DNA of 64,000 bases from Leifsonia sp. 1010 (GTDB taxonomy: Bacteria; Actinomycetota; Actinomycetes; Actinomycetales; Microbacteriaceae), in assembly GCF_031455295.1 (NCBI RefSeq), contig NZ_JAVDSL010000003.1:395526-459525 (forward strand). The letters are read 5' to 3'. The stretch's first letter is position 1. Every line of letters starts with the position of its first letter. The translations under genes and the position numbers were made by a program. Below are positions 10,321-19,442 of this stretch, piece after piece. The notes under the pieces are model-generated. The model made no database searches. It worked only from the letters and a program-made list of their open reading frames with translations, and was not told the origin of the DNA.

Positions 10321-11874
10321 CTACAGCCACCCGGCCTCTCGCAGCGCGAGGCGCACGTCGTCACGGGCCGAGTACGGCAGACGCTGGCCGGCGACCTCCT
10401 GGTAGTCCTCGTGGCCGGGGCCGGCGTACAGGACGACATCGCCCTCGTCCGCCAGGGACAGCGCGGTGCGGAACGCGGCGCGCGGATCGGGCACCTCGTA
10501 CAGCTCGAGGTCGGGGACCGCGCTGCGCGCTCCCTCGAGGAGGGCGGCGCGAATGCTCGCCGGGTCCTCCCAGCGCGGATGGAAGTCGGTGATGACCACG
10601 GCGTCCGACCCGCGGGCGGCGATGGCGCCCATGTCGGTGCGCTTCGTGGTGTCGCGGTCGCCGTCGGCGCCGAACACCATGACGATGCGGCCATCGGTCA
10701 CCTTGCGCAGCGCGCTCAGGGTCGAGAGGAACGCATCGGGGCTGTGGCCGTAGTCGATGAAGACGACGGGACCGCGATCGCCCGACAGTCGCTCGGCGCG
10801 GCCCGGGATGTACGCGTCGATCCCGCCGTCGCGCTCCAGTGCCGCTCCGATCGCGTCGAGGTCGTAGCCCGACTCGACCAGCATGACGATGGCGAGCGCC
10901 GCGTTCGCCGCGTTGTAGGCGCCGAGCAGCGGGATGCTGGTCTCCAGCCGGCGTCCGTCCGGGCCTTCGAGGGCGAACGAGGTGCGGGTGAGCGTCTCCT
11001 CGAGCACGGTGAGCAGCCACTCGGATTCGGCCCCGGGCGAGCTGGAGAGCGTGGCGACCGGGATGCGCGACTGCTCGACCAGGGCGCGGCCCCAGTCTGA
11101 GTCGACCGTGACGACCCCGCGGCGGGCGCGGTCGGGCTGGAAGAGCTCGAGCTTCGCCGCGAAGTAGTCGTCCATCGCGGCGTAGTCGTCGAGGTGGTCA
11201 TGGCTGAGGTTGGTGAAGCCGACGACGTCGAACACGATCCCGTCGACGCGGTGGCGGGTCAGTGCCTGCGCCGACACCTCGATGGCGACGGCGCGGACGC
11301 CCTCCTCGCGCATCCGGGCCAGCAGCGCGTGCAGCTCGCTCGCCTCGGGAGTGGTCAGCTTGCTCGTGATCGCCGTGTCGCCGATGCGGCGCTCCGCCGT
11401 CGAGCTGAGGCCGGAGACGACCCCGAGCTGCCCGAGGATGGCATTGAGCAGGTACACGACGCTGGTCTTGCCGTTGGTGCCGGTGACGCCGAACAGCGTC
11501 GCCGAATTCTCGTCGGTGCGGTAGATCCAGGCGGAGACGGCGCCGAGCGCGGCCCGGGGCTCCGGCGTGACGATGACCGGGAGGCCGGACTCGGCCGCGA
11601 GGGCCGCACCCTCCTCGTCGGTGAGCACGGCGACGGCTCCCGCCTCCGCCGCGGCGGTCGCGTACGTCGCGCCGTGGGCGTTGCGGCCGGGTACGCCGAC
11701 GTAGAGGTCACCGGGTTCGACGGCGGAGCTCGCGAGAGCCGCACCGGTCACCTCGACCCCGTCGAGGTCGCCGCGGCATTCCAGCCCGAACTCCGCTACC
11801 AGCTGGGCGAGCGGGCGGGCGACGGGATGCTCGGGGCGCAGTGAAGAGGGCGCCGGTCCTGTCACGTGGCTCAC
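10321..11874 (-). CDS. murE: UDP-N-acetylmuramoyl-L-alanyl-D-glutamate ligase MurE (diamino-acid adding)
   Basis: Adds the third, diamino residue of the stem peptide. The 517 residues show the MurE N-domain (AVEPGDLYVGVPGRNAHG), the P-loop [16 protein letters not shown] near residue 130, and the C-terminal domain with VFGADGDRDTTKR. At the position where DAP-type enzymes carry DNPR, the sequence reads ITDFHPRWEDPASI (near residue 430), so the Asp-Asn-Pro-Arg motif is not intact. That argues against meso-DAP as substrate and fits the diaminobutyrate/ornithine/lysine-containing B-type peptidoglycan known in Microbacteriaceae. The exact diamino acid cannot be read from sequence. Confidence 0.93.
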   Translation of the reverse strand: MSHVTGPAPSSLRPEHPVARPLAQLVAEFGLECRGDLDGVEVTGAALASSAVEPGDLYVGVPGRNAHGATYATAAAEAGAVAVLTDEEGAALAAESGLPVIVTPEPRAALGAVSAWIYRTDENSATLFGVTGTNGKTSVVYLLNAILGQLGVVSGLSSTAERRIGDTAITSKLTTPEASELHALLARMREEGVRAVAIEVSAQALTRHRVDGIVFDVVGFTNLSHDHLDDYAAMDDYFAAKLELFQPDRARRGVVTVDSDWGRALVEQSRIPVATLSSSPGAESEWLLTVLEETLTRTSFALEGPDGRRLETSIPLLGAYNAANAALAIVMLVESGYDLDAIGAALERDGGIDAYIPGRAERLSGDRGPVVFIDYGHSPDAFLSTLSALRKVTDGRIVMVFGADGDRDTTKRTDMGAIAARGSDAVVITDFHPRWEDPASIRAALLEGARSAVPDLELYEVPDPRAAFRTALSLADEGDVVLYAGPGHEDYQEVAGQRLPYSARDDVRLALREAGWL

Positions 11875-11892
11875 TTTCCGTTGACGCTGTTT

Positions 11893-13644
11893 CTAGTAGT
11901 AGGGCGGATAGTCCGCCGGGCTCGACGTGGAGGGCTTCACCCGGTAGGTCTTCAGCACCTGACTCATGATCGTGTGGAACAGCGGAGCGGCGGCTGCCGA
12001 CGAAGTAATGGTAGTCGGGAACCCGAGGTTGACCGAAACGACGTACTGCGGATCGTCCACCGGCGCGACGCCCATGACCGACACGTAGTACGACGGCAGG
12101 TACCCGCCTTTGCCGTCCGGCTGCTGGGCCGTTCCGGTCTTCGCGGCGATGCGGTACCCGGGGATCTGCAGCTGCTTCTTGAGCTCGCCGTCGGTGACGA
12201 CGGACTCCATCATCCCGAGCGTCGTGGCCGCCGCCTGGGCGGAGACGACCGGCGTCGGCTTGCTGTTCGGGATGTCCGTGACCGAGCCGTCCGGGTGCTC
12301 GCATCCCTCGACCAGCGACAGCGGGATGCGGGTGCCGCCGTTGGCGAGCGCCTGGTACGCCCCGACCATCTGCAGCTGGGTCGCCGAGACGCCCTGGCCG
12401 AACATCGTCGCGTACTTGGTCTGGTCGTCCCAGTCCTTGACCGGGTGGAGCTCGCCGGCGGACTCGTCGGGGTACGGCAGACCGGTCGGATCGCCGATCC
12501 CGAACTTCTTCAGGTAGTCGTACCGCGTCTGGTCGCTGAGCGCGCGGCCCAGCTGCGACATGCCGGTGTTCGACGACATCATGAGCACGCCGGTCAGGGT
12601 GAGCCGGAGCGGTGCGTGGAATCCCGAGTCGTGCAGGTCGGCCCCGTTGCCGGACTGCCAGGAGTACGGGGCGAGCACCTGCGAGGTCGGCGTCGCCTTG
12701 CCCTGGTCGATGAGCATCGCGGCCGTCAGCGCCTTGAAGGTCGAGCCGGGCTCCCGCGGGTCGGTGAGCGGCTGGAGCCGCCAGAACGACGGATCCGTCG
12801 CATCGATGTTGTTGGGGTCGAGCGACGGCACCTGCGCGATCGCCTTGATCTTGCCGGTCTTCGCCTCCGCCACGGTCACGAAGCCGAACTTGGACCCGGT
12901 CGCGGCGACCTGCTGCGCCAGGGTCTGCTGCGCGAACCACTGGAGGTCCGAGTCGATGGTCAGCTTGAGCGTGCCGCCGTCCTTCGCCTGCTTCTGCACG
13001 ACGGTACTGCCGGGGATGGCGACGCCGTCGGCCCCGCGCTGGTAGGTCTCCTCGCCGTTCTCCCCTGCCAGACAGCCGTTCTCGCTGGCCTCCAGCCCCG
13101 CGTCGCCGCCCTGCGAGAGGTAGCCGAGCAGGTTGCCGGCGACGGCGCCGTTCGGGTAGCTGCGCGCCTGCTTCTTGGTGAAGGTGAGCCACGGGTACGG
13201 GAGCTTGTCGAGCTTGTCGAACGTCCCGACATCCATACCGGCCTTGATGAGGACGTACTGCGACTTCGGATTCTCTTTGAGGGCCGCATCGAGGAGCGCG
13301 ACGACCGCATCGCCGCCCTGGCCGGTGATCGCACCGATCTTCGCGGCGGCTTCGACCATCTTCGCCCGCCCGCCGGCGATCGCATCCTTCGGCGAGGCCG
13401 CTGCCGTGTACGTGTAGATCGTGGTGGCCAGCACCGTGCCGTCGGTGTCGATGATGTCGCCGCGGTTGCCCAGCAGCGGCGTCGACACCTCTTTGGCGGT
13501 CACCGACTGCCGCTGCAGCGCATCCGCCCGGACCACCTGGATGTCGACCAGCTTGGCGCCCAGGATGCCGACGGTCGCCGCGACGGCGAGGACCGTCACG
13601 GCGGTCCGCCGCCGCAGCATCTTCTTGCTGACCATGCCCCGCAT
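11893..13644 (-). CDS. ftsI: Peptidoglycan D,D-transpeptidase FtsI / class B PBP
   Basis: Septal transpeptidase, partner of FtsW. Start ATG 13644 (MRGMVSKKMLRRRTAV); ATG 13635 is an alternative. One N-terminal membrane anchor (VTVLAVAATVGILGAKLVDI) is followed by the class B dimerisation domain (LLGNRGDIIDTDGTVLA near residue 50). The penicillin-binding domain follows: EPGSTFKALTAAM carries the SxxK serine near residue 300, SSNTGM is the SxN motif near 355, and AAKTGTAQQ is the KTG motif near 490. Length 583. It lies 11 bases after the ftsL-like gene. I see no PASTA domain at the C-terminus. Confidence 0.95.
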   Translation of the reverse strand: MRGMVSKKMLRRRTAVTVLAVAATVGILGAKLVDIQVVRADALQRQSVTAKEVSTPLLGNRGDIIDTDGTVLATTIYTYTAAASPKDAIAGGRAKMVEAAAKIGAITGQGGDAVVALLDAALKENPKSQYVLIKAGMDVGTFDKLDKLPYPWLTFTKKQARSYPNGAVAGNLLGYLSQGGDAGLEASENGCLAGENGEETYQRGADGVAIPGSTVVQKQAKDGGTLKLTIDSDLQWFAQQTLAQQVAATGSKFGFVTVAEAKTGKIKAIAQVPSLDPNNIDATDPSFWRLQPLTDPREPGSTFKALTAAMLIDQGKATPTSQVLAPYSWQSGNGADLHDSGFHAPLRLTLTGVLMMSSNTGMSQLGRALSDQTRYDYLKKFGIGDPTGLPYPDESAGELHPVKDWDDQTKYATMFGQGVSATQLQMVGAYQALANGGTRIPLSLVEGCEHPDGSVTDIPNSKPTPVVSAQAAATTLGMMESVVTDGELKKQLQIPGYRIAAKTGTAQQPDGKGGYLPSYYVSVMGVAPVDDPQYVVSVNLGFPTTITSSAAAAPLFHTIMSQVLKTYRVKPSTSSPADYPPYY

Positions 13645-13655
13645 CCGTCCCGTCG

Positions 13656-14327
13656 TCAGTGCGTCACCGGAGTCGGCAACGCTCCCTGCAACGGTACGGT
13701 CGGCGTGGCACCGGAGCCGGTAGCCCCACCCGAAGTTGTGGAATTCCCAGCCTGCCCCGCCGCTGTGGACGGATTCGCCGTCTGCTGCGGCTGCGTCACC
13801 AGGGAGACGCCCGCGAGCAGCGAGTTCGGCACGAGATTGCCCTGCGTGCCGGTGACCGTGCCCGCCGCCCCGCTCGCCGGGAGCGGCGCGCCCAGCACCG
13901 CTCCGTCGGACAGGCGCAGGTACGCGGGGTTGCTGTTGCTGACCATTCCGAGCGCGTTGGCGTTGGCGGCGAGGTTCTGCGGCGAGGCGACCCGGTTGAG
14001 GTCCTGCGACACCGCCTGATACGAACGCTGGAGCTCGGTCTGCTTCGACTCCAGCGTCTGCAGCTGGTAGGCGCCCTGCGAGATCCCGATGCTGAGGAGG
14101 AGCTGCGCAACGACGACCGCCAGCAGCGTGGCGACCGCGATCCCCGCGTACAGGGCCCGCGGACGTGCCCGCCGCTGCGACCGGGTCGGGACGACCTCGA
14201 GGTGCGTCCGCTTCGGCTCCTCCACCGGTGCGGGGAGGGCGCCGCCGCGCCACAGCGCCGCCGGACGCCGTGCCGCTGTCGGCCTGCGCCCGATGACCGG
14301 GGCCGCCTCTGCCAGATTGCCGCTCAC
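13656..14327 (-). CDS. FtsL-like bitopic division protein
   Basis: A 223-residue protein in the ftsL position between rsmH and ftsI. It has a basic Pro/Ala-rich cytoplasmic N-terminus (about 55 residues) and one membrane helix ([20 protein letters not shown]). A short coiled-coil-prone stretch ([20 protein letters not shown]) follows, then a Gly/Thr/Ser/Pro-rich extracellular tail. FtsL is known to recruit FtsQ/FtsB and activate FtsWI. Sequence conservation is low in this family, so the call rests on topology and position. The start overlaps the rsmH stop by four bases. Confidence 0.8.
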   Translation of the reverse strand: MSGNLAEAAPVIGRRPTAARRPAALWRGGALPAPVEEPKRTHLEVVPTRSQRRARPRALYAGIAVATLLAVVVAQLLLSIGISQGAYQLQTLESKQTELQRSYQAVSQDLNRVASPQNLAANANALGMVSNSNPAYLRLSDGAVLGAPLPASGAAGTVTGTQGNLVPNSLLAGVSLVTQPQQTANPSTAAGQAGNSTTSGGATGSGATPTVPLQGALPTPVTH

Positions 14328-15328
14328 GAACGCCTCCTCGTCTCGTCCTTGCTGGTGGATGCGCCACTCGCCGGGCGCACCCGCTCGGCCGCCCGCAGGC
14401 GCACCGGGGTGGCCCTCGGGTTGGCGGCCTTCTCGTCGTCGTCGGCCAGCTCCGCACCGCGGATGAGGAGCTTCAGCTCCGGCCGGTGCTCGGGAAGTTC
14501 GACGGGCAGCCCTGCGGGAGCACTCGACGTGGAGCGGGCCTGCAGCTCGCGCTTCACGATGCGGTCCTCGAGCGACTGATACGCCTCCACGACGATCCGG
14601 CCGCCCACCGACAGCGCGTCGATGGCCGCGGGGATCGCCCGCTGCAGCACCGCCAGCTCCTGGTTGACCTCGATGCGCAGGGCCTGGAAGACGCGTTTGG
14701 CGGGATGCCCCTGCCGCTGCAGGGCCACCGGCGTCGCCTTGATGATCAGGTCGACCAGCTGGCCGGAGCGAACGAGCGGCTCGCGCTCGCGCGACTCCAC
14801 GATCCGGGAGGCGTAGCGCCCCGCCAGCTTCTCTTCGCCGTACTCGCGGAAGATGCGCCGGAGGTCGGACTCGGAGTACTCCGCGAGGACGGTCGCGGCG
14901 GTGAGCTCGCTCGTGCCGTCCATCCGCATGTCGAGCGGCGCGTCCTTCGAGTAGGAGAAGCCCCGCTCCACCCGGTCGAGCTGGAGGGAGGAGACGCCGA
15001 GGTCGAACAGCACGCCGTCGACCGCGTCGAAGCCGAGCCCCTCGATGGCCTCGCGGATGCCGTCGTACACCGTGTGGACGAGGTGCACGCGGTTACCGAA
15101 ACGCTCCAGGCGCTCCCCCGCGATCGCCAGGGCCTCGGGGTCGCGGTCGAGCCCGACCAGGGTGACGTCGGGAAATCGCTCGAGGATGCCGGCGGAGTGG
15201 CCGCCCATCCCGAGCGTCGCATCGACGAAGACGGCGCCGGGCCGCGTCAGCGCGGGGCCGAGCAGCTCGATGCAGCGCTCCAGGAGGACCGGAGTGTGGA
15301 TGCGGGAGGTGTCTTCGGAGTCGGTCAT
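14324..15328 (-). CDS. rsmH: 16S rRNA (cytosine(1402)-N(4))-methyltransferase RsmH
   Basis: SAM-dependent methyltransferase (formerly MraW) that modifies C1402 in the ribosomal P site. Hallmarks are HTPVLLERC at the N-terminus, the SAM loop [23 protein letters not shown], and [15 protein letters not shown] near residue 110. The C-terminal region has [14 protein letters not shown] and [12 protein letters not shown] prefer ATG 15328 ([14 protein letters not shown]). An in-frame ATG at 15376 would add a 16-residue Gly/Ser-rich leader that the family lacks. It is the second gene of the dcw operon, after mraZ. Confidence 0.95.
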   Translation of the reverse strand: MTDSEDTSRIHTPVLLERCIELLGPALTRPGAVFVDATLGMGGHSAGILERFPDVTLVGLDRDPEALAIAGERLERFGNRVHLVHTVYDGIREAIEGLGFDAVDGVLFDLGVSSLQLDRVERGFSYSKDAPLDMRMDGTSELTAATVLAEYSESDLRRIFREYGEEKLAGRYASRIVESREREPLVRSGQLVDLIIKATPVALQRQGHPAKRVFQALRIEVNQELAVLQRAIPAAIDALSVGGRIVVEAYQSLEDRIVKRELQARSTSSAPAGLPVELPEHRPELKLLIRGAELADDDEKAANPRATPVRLRAAERVRPASGASTSKDETRRRS

Positions 15329-15443
15329 GGTCGATCGGGACGGGCCGCCTGCCCCTGATTCCGGATCCCCATCCATTCCGACCTGGCACCGGGGAAGTGG
15401 TGTCAGGGCGTATGGCTGGGAGTCCGGCGCCAGGGACGCGGGC

Positions 15444-15875
15444 TCAGAAGAGTCCCGGGATCACCTCCTCCTCCGTGTTCGCGAATGCTGCTTCCTGTTC
15501 GGCCAGGTAGGTCTCCCAGGCCTGGGCGTCCCAGATCTCCGCGCGGCTGCCCGCGCCGATCACGACCAGGTCGCGATCGAGTCCCGCATACGAGCGGAGC
15601 GCGGACGGGATGGTCACCCGGTTCTGCTTGTCCGGGACCTCTGCGCTCGCCCCCGAGAGGAAGACGCGCAGGTAGTCACGGGCCTGCTTGCTCGTCACCG
15701 GCGCCTGGCGGATCTTCTCGTGGAGCGATTCGAACTCGCGCTGCGAGAAGACGTAGACGCAGTGCTCCTGGCCGCGGGTGAGGACGAGGCCGGACGCGAG
15801 CTCATCCCGGAATTTTGCCGGCAGGATGATGCGCCCCTTCTCGTCCAGCTTGGGGGCGTGCGTACCGAGGAACAT
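15444..15875 (-). CDS. mraZ: Division/cell wall cluster transcriptional regulator MraZ
   Basis: First gene of the dcw operon: a 143-residue DNA-binding protein with two AbrB-like/MraZ repeats. The first is [20 protein letters not shown] with the DEKGR signature. The second, [20 protein letters not shown], contains DKQNRVTIP. MraZ is known to bind repeated GTGG-type boxes in its own promoter as a ring and regulate the dcw genes. Three such boxes lie 40-70 bases upstream of this start. Confidence 0.96.
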   Translation of the reverse strand: MFLGTHAPKLDEKGRIILPAKFRDELASGLVLTRGQEHCVYVFSQREFESLHEKIRQAPVTSKQARDYLRVFLSGASAEVPDKQNRVTIPSALRSYAGLDRDLVVIGAGSRAEIWDAQAWETYLAEQEAAFANTEEEVIPGLF

Positions 15876-15914
15876 CGGCTGCCACCCCCACTCTCCTGGC
15901 CCAGGTTGCGGTGT

Positions 15915-15945
15915 GGCTCCACTTTACTCCACTTCCATCCACAAA
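15915..15945 (-). promoter_or_regulatory. Candidate MraZ operator: three GTGG boxes at 10-bp spacing
   Basis: Read on the minus strand, GTGG occurs at 15942-15939, 15932-15929 and 15922-15919, that is GTGGATGGAA, GTGGAGTAAA, GTGGAGCC with an exact 10-base period. This matches the repeated-box operator architecture known for MraZ in other bacteria. It sits just upstream of mraZ, where autoregulation of the dcw operon would act. Confidence 0.75.
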
Positions 15946-16054
15946 ATCTCGCATTGAGGACAGATTGCCCCGAAATGGGTACGCCGAAGCCCGAAAACAC
16001 GCGGAAGTAGCTGGTGGAGGAAAGTGGAGCGCATGGGGAGTCCCAGGAGCAACA

Positions 16055-16081
16055 GAAAAGGGCCGATCAGAAGATCGGCCC
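16055..16081 (-). terminator. Intrinsic terminator downstream of the DUF3040 gene
   Basis: GGGCCGATC (16060-16068) pairs perfectly with GATCGGCCC (16073-16081) across a four-base loop. On the minus strand the stem is followed by TTTTC. It lies 34 bases past the stop at 16115 and insulates the dcw promoter region from the upstream gene. Confidence 0.8.
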
Positions 16082-16114
16082 TTCGTCGAAGAACGGGTGG
16101 AGCGGAGTGGAGGG

Positions 16115-16495
16115 TTAGCCCTCGCCGCCGTCGTTGCGCTTGTCCCAGCGGTCGTTCATGCGGTCCATGAAGCCCGTCTGACCGCCACGCGCCTTCGCCT
16201 TCTTCGGCTCGGCGGCGCCCGGCTCGACCGCGACGCGCTTGCCCGGCGCGATGGCCACGAGGACACCCGCGAACATCACCACGAAGCCCAGGACGCCGAC
16301 GATCGGCTGCTGGTAGTAGACGCCGGCGATCAGCACGCCGACGCCGACGACGGCGAGCAGGATGCCGAGCACGATCGACCGGTAGGCGGGACGTGCCCGC
16401 TTGCCCCCGACCTTCGCGACGAAGTCTGCGTCGTTCTGATAGAGACTGCGTTCCATCTCTTCGAGGAGGCGCTGCTCATGTTCCGAAAGCGGCAT
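16115..16495 (-). CDS. DUF3040 domain membrane protein
   Basis: A 126-residue protein beginning MPLSEHEQRLLEEMERSLYQ, the conserved DUF3040 N-terminus. Two adjacent membrane helices follow (YRSIVLGILLAVVGVGVLIAG and PIVGVLGFVVMFAGVLVAIA), then a basic Ala/Lys-rich cytoplasmic tail. Orthologues sit near dcw in many actinobacteria (Rv2169c region in M. tuberculosis). Function is unknown. It is divergent from the polyprenyl synthase gene with 80 bases between starts. Confidence 0.85.
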   Translation of the reverse strand: MPLSEHEQRLLEEMERSLYQNDADFVAKVGGKRARPAYRSIVLGILLAVVGVGVLIAGVYYQQPIVGVLGFVVMFAGVLVAIAPGKRVAVEPGAAEPKKAKARGGQTGFMDRMNDRWDKRNDGGEG

Positions 16496-16563
16496 CCGAT
16501 TCCCCCTCTTTCTCGCGGGTTCGAGGCTTCAGTGAGGTCGATTCTAGACCTCACGTGTCTGGC

Positions 16564-16569
16564 TAGGCT
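16564..16569 (+). promoter_or_regulatory. -10 box (TAGGCT) for the polyprenyl synthase, leaderless type
   Basis: TAGGCT ends six bases before the GTG at 16576. A TANNNT hexamer at this distance places the transcription start at or next to the start codon. No ribosome site is visible. Confidence 0.55.
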
Positions 16570-16575
16570 AGGCGT

Positions 16576-17706
16576 GTGTCTGAAAGCATCCGATTCGTCG
16601 ACCTCATCCAGTCAAGAATCGATGGATTCTTCGATGCGCGTGCCTCCATTCTCGTCTCGATCGCCGATGAGCTCTCTCCCGTAGCGGCGTTCTCAAGGGA
16701 ATTTCTCAGCGGCGGCAAGCGCTTCCGCGCCCTGTTCTGCTTCTGGGGATGGCAGGCCGTCCGCACCGCGGGAGACGAGGGCGACGACGAGTCGGACAGC
16801 GGCGCGGTCACGGCCGGCGGCGCCCTCGACGCCGTGGTCTCCGTCGCCAGCGCCCTCGAGCTGTTCCACGCCGCCGCGCTGGTCCACGACGACCTGATCG
16901 ACAACTCGGACACCCGGCGCGGCAAGCCCGCCGCCCACAAGCGCTTCGAGCACCTCCACCTGAGCGAGGGATGGGGTGGCTCCGGCGCCACGTTCGGCAC
17001 GGGCGCGGCGACCCTCCTCGGCGACCTGCTGCTCATCCTCAGCGACGAGCTGTTCGACGAGGGGCTCGCCCAGCTGGTGAGCGCCCCGGCGCGGCGGGCG
17101 ACGCGAGCCGAGTTCAACCGGATGCGGATCGACGTCACGGCGGGCCAGTACCTCGACATCTTCGAGGAGATCGGCTGGTCGGGCCGCCCCGACTCGGAGC
17201 AGCTGGAGCGCGCCGAGCGCGTCATCGTCTACAAGTCGGCCAAGTACTCGATCGAGTCCCCTCTGCTCATCGGAGCGAGCCTGGCGGGAGCGACCGTGGG
17301 TCAGCTGGAGTCGCTCCGGGCGTTCGGGCTCCCCCTCGGCATCGCCTACCAGCTGCGCGACGACCTGCTCGGTGTCTTCGGAGACGCCGATGTGACGGGG
17401 AAGCCCAGTGGAGACGACCTCCGGGAGGGCAAGCGGACAGTCCTCATCGCGCTCACGCGCCAGGCCATCCCGTCAGGAGCGCGTGCCGCGCTGGACGAGC
17501 TGCTCGGCGACCCGGAGCTCACGCCGGAGCAGATCCGGACGATGCAGCTGACCATCCGGGAGTCCGGGGCCGTCGACACGGTGGAGCGGATGATCGCCGA
17601 CAACGTCGCGCGCGCCATTGACGCGCTGGATGCAGCACCGCTCGGGGCAGCCGCGAAGGGCCAGCTCCGCGAGCTCGCGATCGCGGTCACGCGCCGGAGC
17701 GCATAG
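16576..17706 (+). CDS. Polyprenyl diphosphate synthase (IdsA-like)
   Basis: All-trans polyprenyl (E)-prenyltransferase that condenses IPP with allylic diphosphates. The 376 residues have the lysine motif SGGKRFRALFCFW near residue 45. The first Asp-rich motif is HDDLIDNSDTRRG near residue 110 and the second is YQLRDDLLGVFGD near residue 260. Chain length is not deducible; family members make geranylgeranyl or longer products for menaquinone or lipid carriers. Its position between dcw and the Rv2175c/PknL genes matches M. tuberculosis idsA2. A second paralogue, crtE, occurs at 46.6 kb. Starts with GTG. Confidence 0.9.
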   Translation: MSESIRFVDLIQSRIDGFFDARASILVSIADELSPVAAFSREFLSGGKRFRALFCFWGWQAVRTAGDEGDDESDSGAVTAGGALDAVVSVASALELFHAAALVHDDLIDNSDTRRGKPAAHKRFEHLHLSEGWGGSGATFGTGAATLLGDLLLILSDELFDEGLAQLVSAPARRATRAEFNRMRIDVTAGQYLDIFEEIGWSGRPDSEQLERAERVIVYKSAKYSIESPLLIGASLAGATVGQLESLRAFGLPLGIAYQLRDDLLGVFGDADVTGKPSGDDLREGKRTVLIALTRQAIPSGARAALDELLGDPELTPEQIRTMQLTIRESGAVDTVERMIADNVARAIDALDAAPLGAAAKGQLRELAIAVTRRSA

Positions 17707-17730
17707 GCCCCATCGCGAGCCTGGAGCGAT

Positions 17731-18072
17731 TCAGGCCAGCGCTTGGGCCACGCGGCGCACCTCGGCCTTGCGGCCGGCGCGCAGAGCCTCGATCGGCGAT
17801 GTGCCGAGGCTCTCCTCCTCCGTCAGCAGCCAATCCACGGACTCGTCGTCGCTGAAGCCGTCGTCCGCCAGGACGATCAGGGTTCCCCGCAGCTCGCTGA
17901 GCGGCTGGCCGTCCTTGAGGAAGGACGCGGGCACCTTGAGCACGCCGTCGACGCGCTTGGCTCCCAGGTGGCGGTCCTCGATGAGCCGACGGACGCGGCT
18001 CACGCTCAGTCCCATCAGCTCGACGAGGTCGGGTACGGTCAACCACTCGGTGGTCTGGACGTGCTCGGTCAC
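17731..18072 (-). CDS. Rv2175c-family DNA-binding protein
   Basis: A 113-residue protein starting at GTG 18072 (VTEHVQTTEWLTVPDLVELM). The N-terminal half is a winged/helix-turn-helix unit (VPDLVELMGLSVSRVRRLIE). The C-terminal half is the Rv2175c-type domain (LADDGFSDDESVDWLLTEEE). In M. tuberculosis Rv2175c is a substrate of the neighbouring kinase PknL. The same pairing holds here, with the kinase at 19.4 kb, separated by a LysM protein gene. Convergent with the polyprenyl synthase, 24 bases between stops. Confidence 0.85.
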   Translation of the reverse strand: MTEHVQTTEWLTVPDLVELMGLSVSRVRRLIEDRHLGAKRVDGVLKVPASFLKDGQPLSELRGTLIVLADDGFSDDESVDWLLTEEESLGTSPIEALRAGRKAEVRRVAQALA

Positions 18073-18222
18073 CCCACCAGCGTGCCACGGATTGCCGTCC
18101 GGCGAGAAGCGGGAGTAATTGTTACGATCATGTAAACCCGTGTCACATCCGTCACTCCTGTTGACTCCTCTCTCCTTGTGTGTCAGCGTGATGGGCGACG
18201 TGTCACTCGAAGAGGGGGTCAC

Positions 18223-19356
18223 ATGGCTCTGGCAGACACCGGCAGATCGCGCAGCATCCTGGGCACCGTCCCGATCGCGGTCGCGAGCTCGCTCGCGGTG
18301 ACCCTGAACCTGGTCACGCCCGCACAGGCGGCGCCCCAGGAGGACCGCGCGACCGACCACTCCGGCGACACCGGCGAGATCAGTCCTCTCGAGCGCGCGG
18401 CGCTCGGCAGCACCATCGGGATGACGCCCAGCGGATCGACGTCGAGCACGTCCGCTCCGCTCACCTCCGTCGCGGCAGCACCCGCGACCTACCGCGTGCA
18501 GTCGGGCGACACCATCTCCGGCATCGCGGCCCGTTTCGGACTCTCGACAGCAGCCGTCCTCGCGATGAACGGCCTCAGCTGGAAGAGCCTCATCTTCCCG
18601 GGCCAGGTGCTCGCCCTCGCGCAGGCCGCACCCGCGGCCGCGCCGGCCCCGGCTCCCGCCCCCGCGGCTCCCGCGCCGGCTCCCGCCGCCACGGTGTACT
18701 CCGTGGTGCGCGGCGACACGATCAGCGGCATCGCCGGCCGTTTCGGCGTCACCACCCGCGCGGTGCTCGCCGCGAACGGCCTGAGCACGTCCAGCCTAAT
18801 CTTCCCCGGGCAGAAGATCCGCATCCCGGGCATGACGACCGCCGCGCTCAACACCCCGGCACCGGCACCGGCACCGGCGCCCGTCGCCGCTCCGGCGCCC
18901 GTCGCCGCGCCGGCACCGCTGCCGACCGCGTCCGCCGGTCAGGTGGTCGCCCTCACCGACGAGATGCGCGCGAATGCCCAGCTGATCATCCGCATCGGCC
19001 GCCAGCAGGGCGTTCCGGACCAGGGCATCGTCATCGCTCTCGCCGCCGCCGCACAGGAATCCGGCCTCCGCAATGTCCGCTATGGCGACCGCGACTCCCT
19101 CGGGCTGTTCCAGCAGCGGCCGAGCACCGGATGGGGGACGCCGGAGCAGGTGCTCGACCCGACGCGCGCGACGCTCGCGTTCTACGGCGGAGCGGGAAAC
19201 CCCAACGCCGGCCGCACCCGCGGCCTCCTCGACATCCCCGGATGGACGCGGATGAGCGTGACGCAAGCGGCGCAGGCCGTGCAGATCTCGGCGTTCCCCG
19301 ACGCCTACGCCAAGTGGGAGACGTCGGCGCGCACCTGGCTGGCCCAGCTCGGCTGA
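18223..19356 (+). CDS. Secreted LysM-repeat cell-wall hydrolase-like protein
   Basis: Start ATG 18223 with an AGGGGG ribosome site five bases upstream. The 377-residue product has a signal peptide (SILGTVPIAVASSLAVTLNL, cleavage near AQA-AP). Two LysM peptidoglycan-binding repeats follow, near residues 88-130 (YRVQSGDTISGIAARFGLST) and 155-200 (YSVVRGDTISGIAGRFGVTT), separated by Ala/Pro linkers. The C-terminal domain has AAAAQESGLRNVRYGDRDSL and GLFQQRPSTGWG, typical of actinobacterial lysozyme-fold/transglycosylase-like domains. The putative catalytic Glu is the one in QESGL. It lies directly upstream of the PASTA kinase, which senses cell-wall fragments. Confidence 0.85.
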   Translation: MALADTGRSRSILGTVPIAVASSLAVTLNLVTPAQAAPQEDRATDHSGDTGEISPLERAALGSTIGMTPSGSTSSTSAPLTSVAAAPATYRVQSGDTISGIAARFGLSTAAVLAMNGLSWKSLIFPGQVLALAQAAPAAAPAPAPAPAAPAPAPAATVYSVVRGDTISGIAGRFGVTTRAVLAANGLSTSSLIFPGQKIRIPGMTTAALNTPAPAPAPAPVAAPAPVAAPAPLPTASAGQVVALTDEMRANAQLIIRIGRQQGVPDQGIVIALAAAAQESGLRNVRYGDRDSLGLFQQRPSTGWGTPEQVLDPTRATLAFYGGAGNPNAGRTRGLLDIPGWTRMSVTQAAQAVQISAFPDAYAKWETSARTWLAQLG

Positions 19357-19430
19357 GCCGGAATGTCACAGCCCGATCACAGCCACCGCGTCCACCGGTG
19401 TTTTGCAGGGTTCTCGCCCGGCTCGTTCCC

Positions 19431-19436
19431 TAGACT
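19431..19436 (+). promoter_or_regulatory. -10 box (TAGACT) for the PknL-like kinase, leaderless type
   Basis: TAGACT is followed by six bases and the GTG start at 19443, so the message probably begins at the start codon. The intergenic space to the LysM gene is only 86 bases. Confidence 0.5.
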
Positions 19437-19442
19437 CGATCC

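Noticed and set aside
18073..18222. Riboswitch (for example c-di-AMP type) upstream of the LysM hydrolase
   Set aside because: The 150-base leader is too short and shows none of the conserved core sequences or paired stems I would need to support one.
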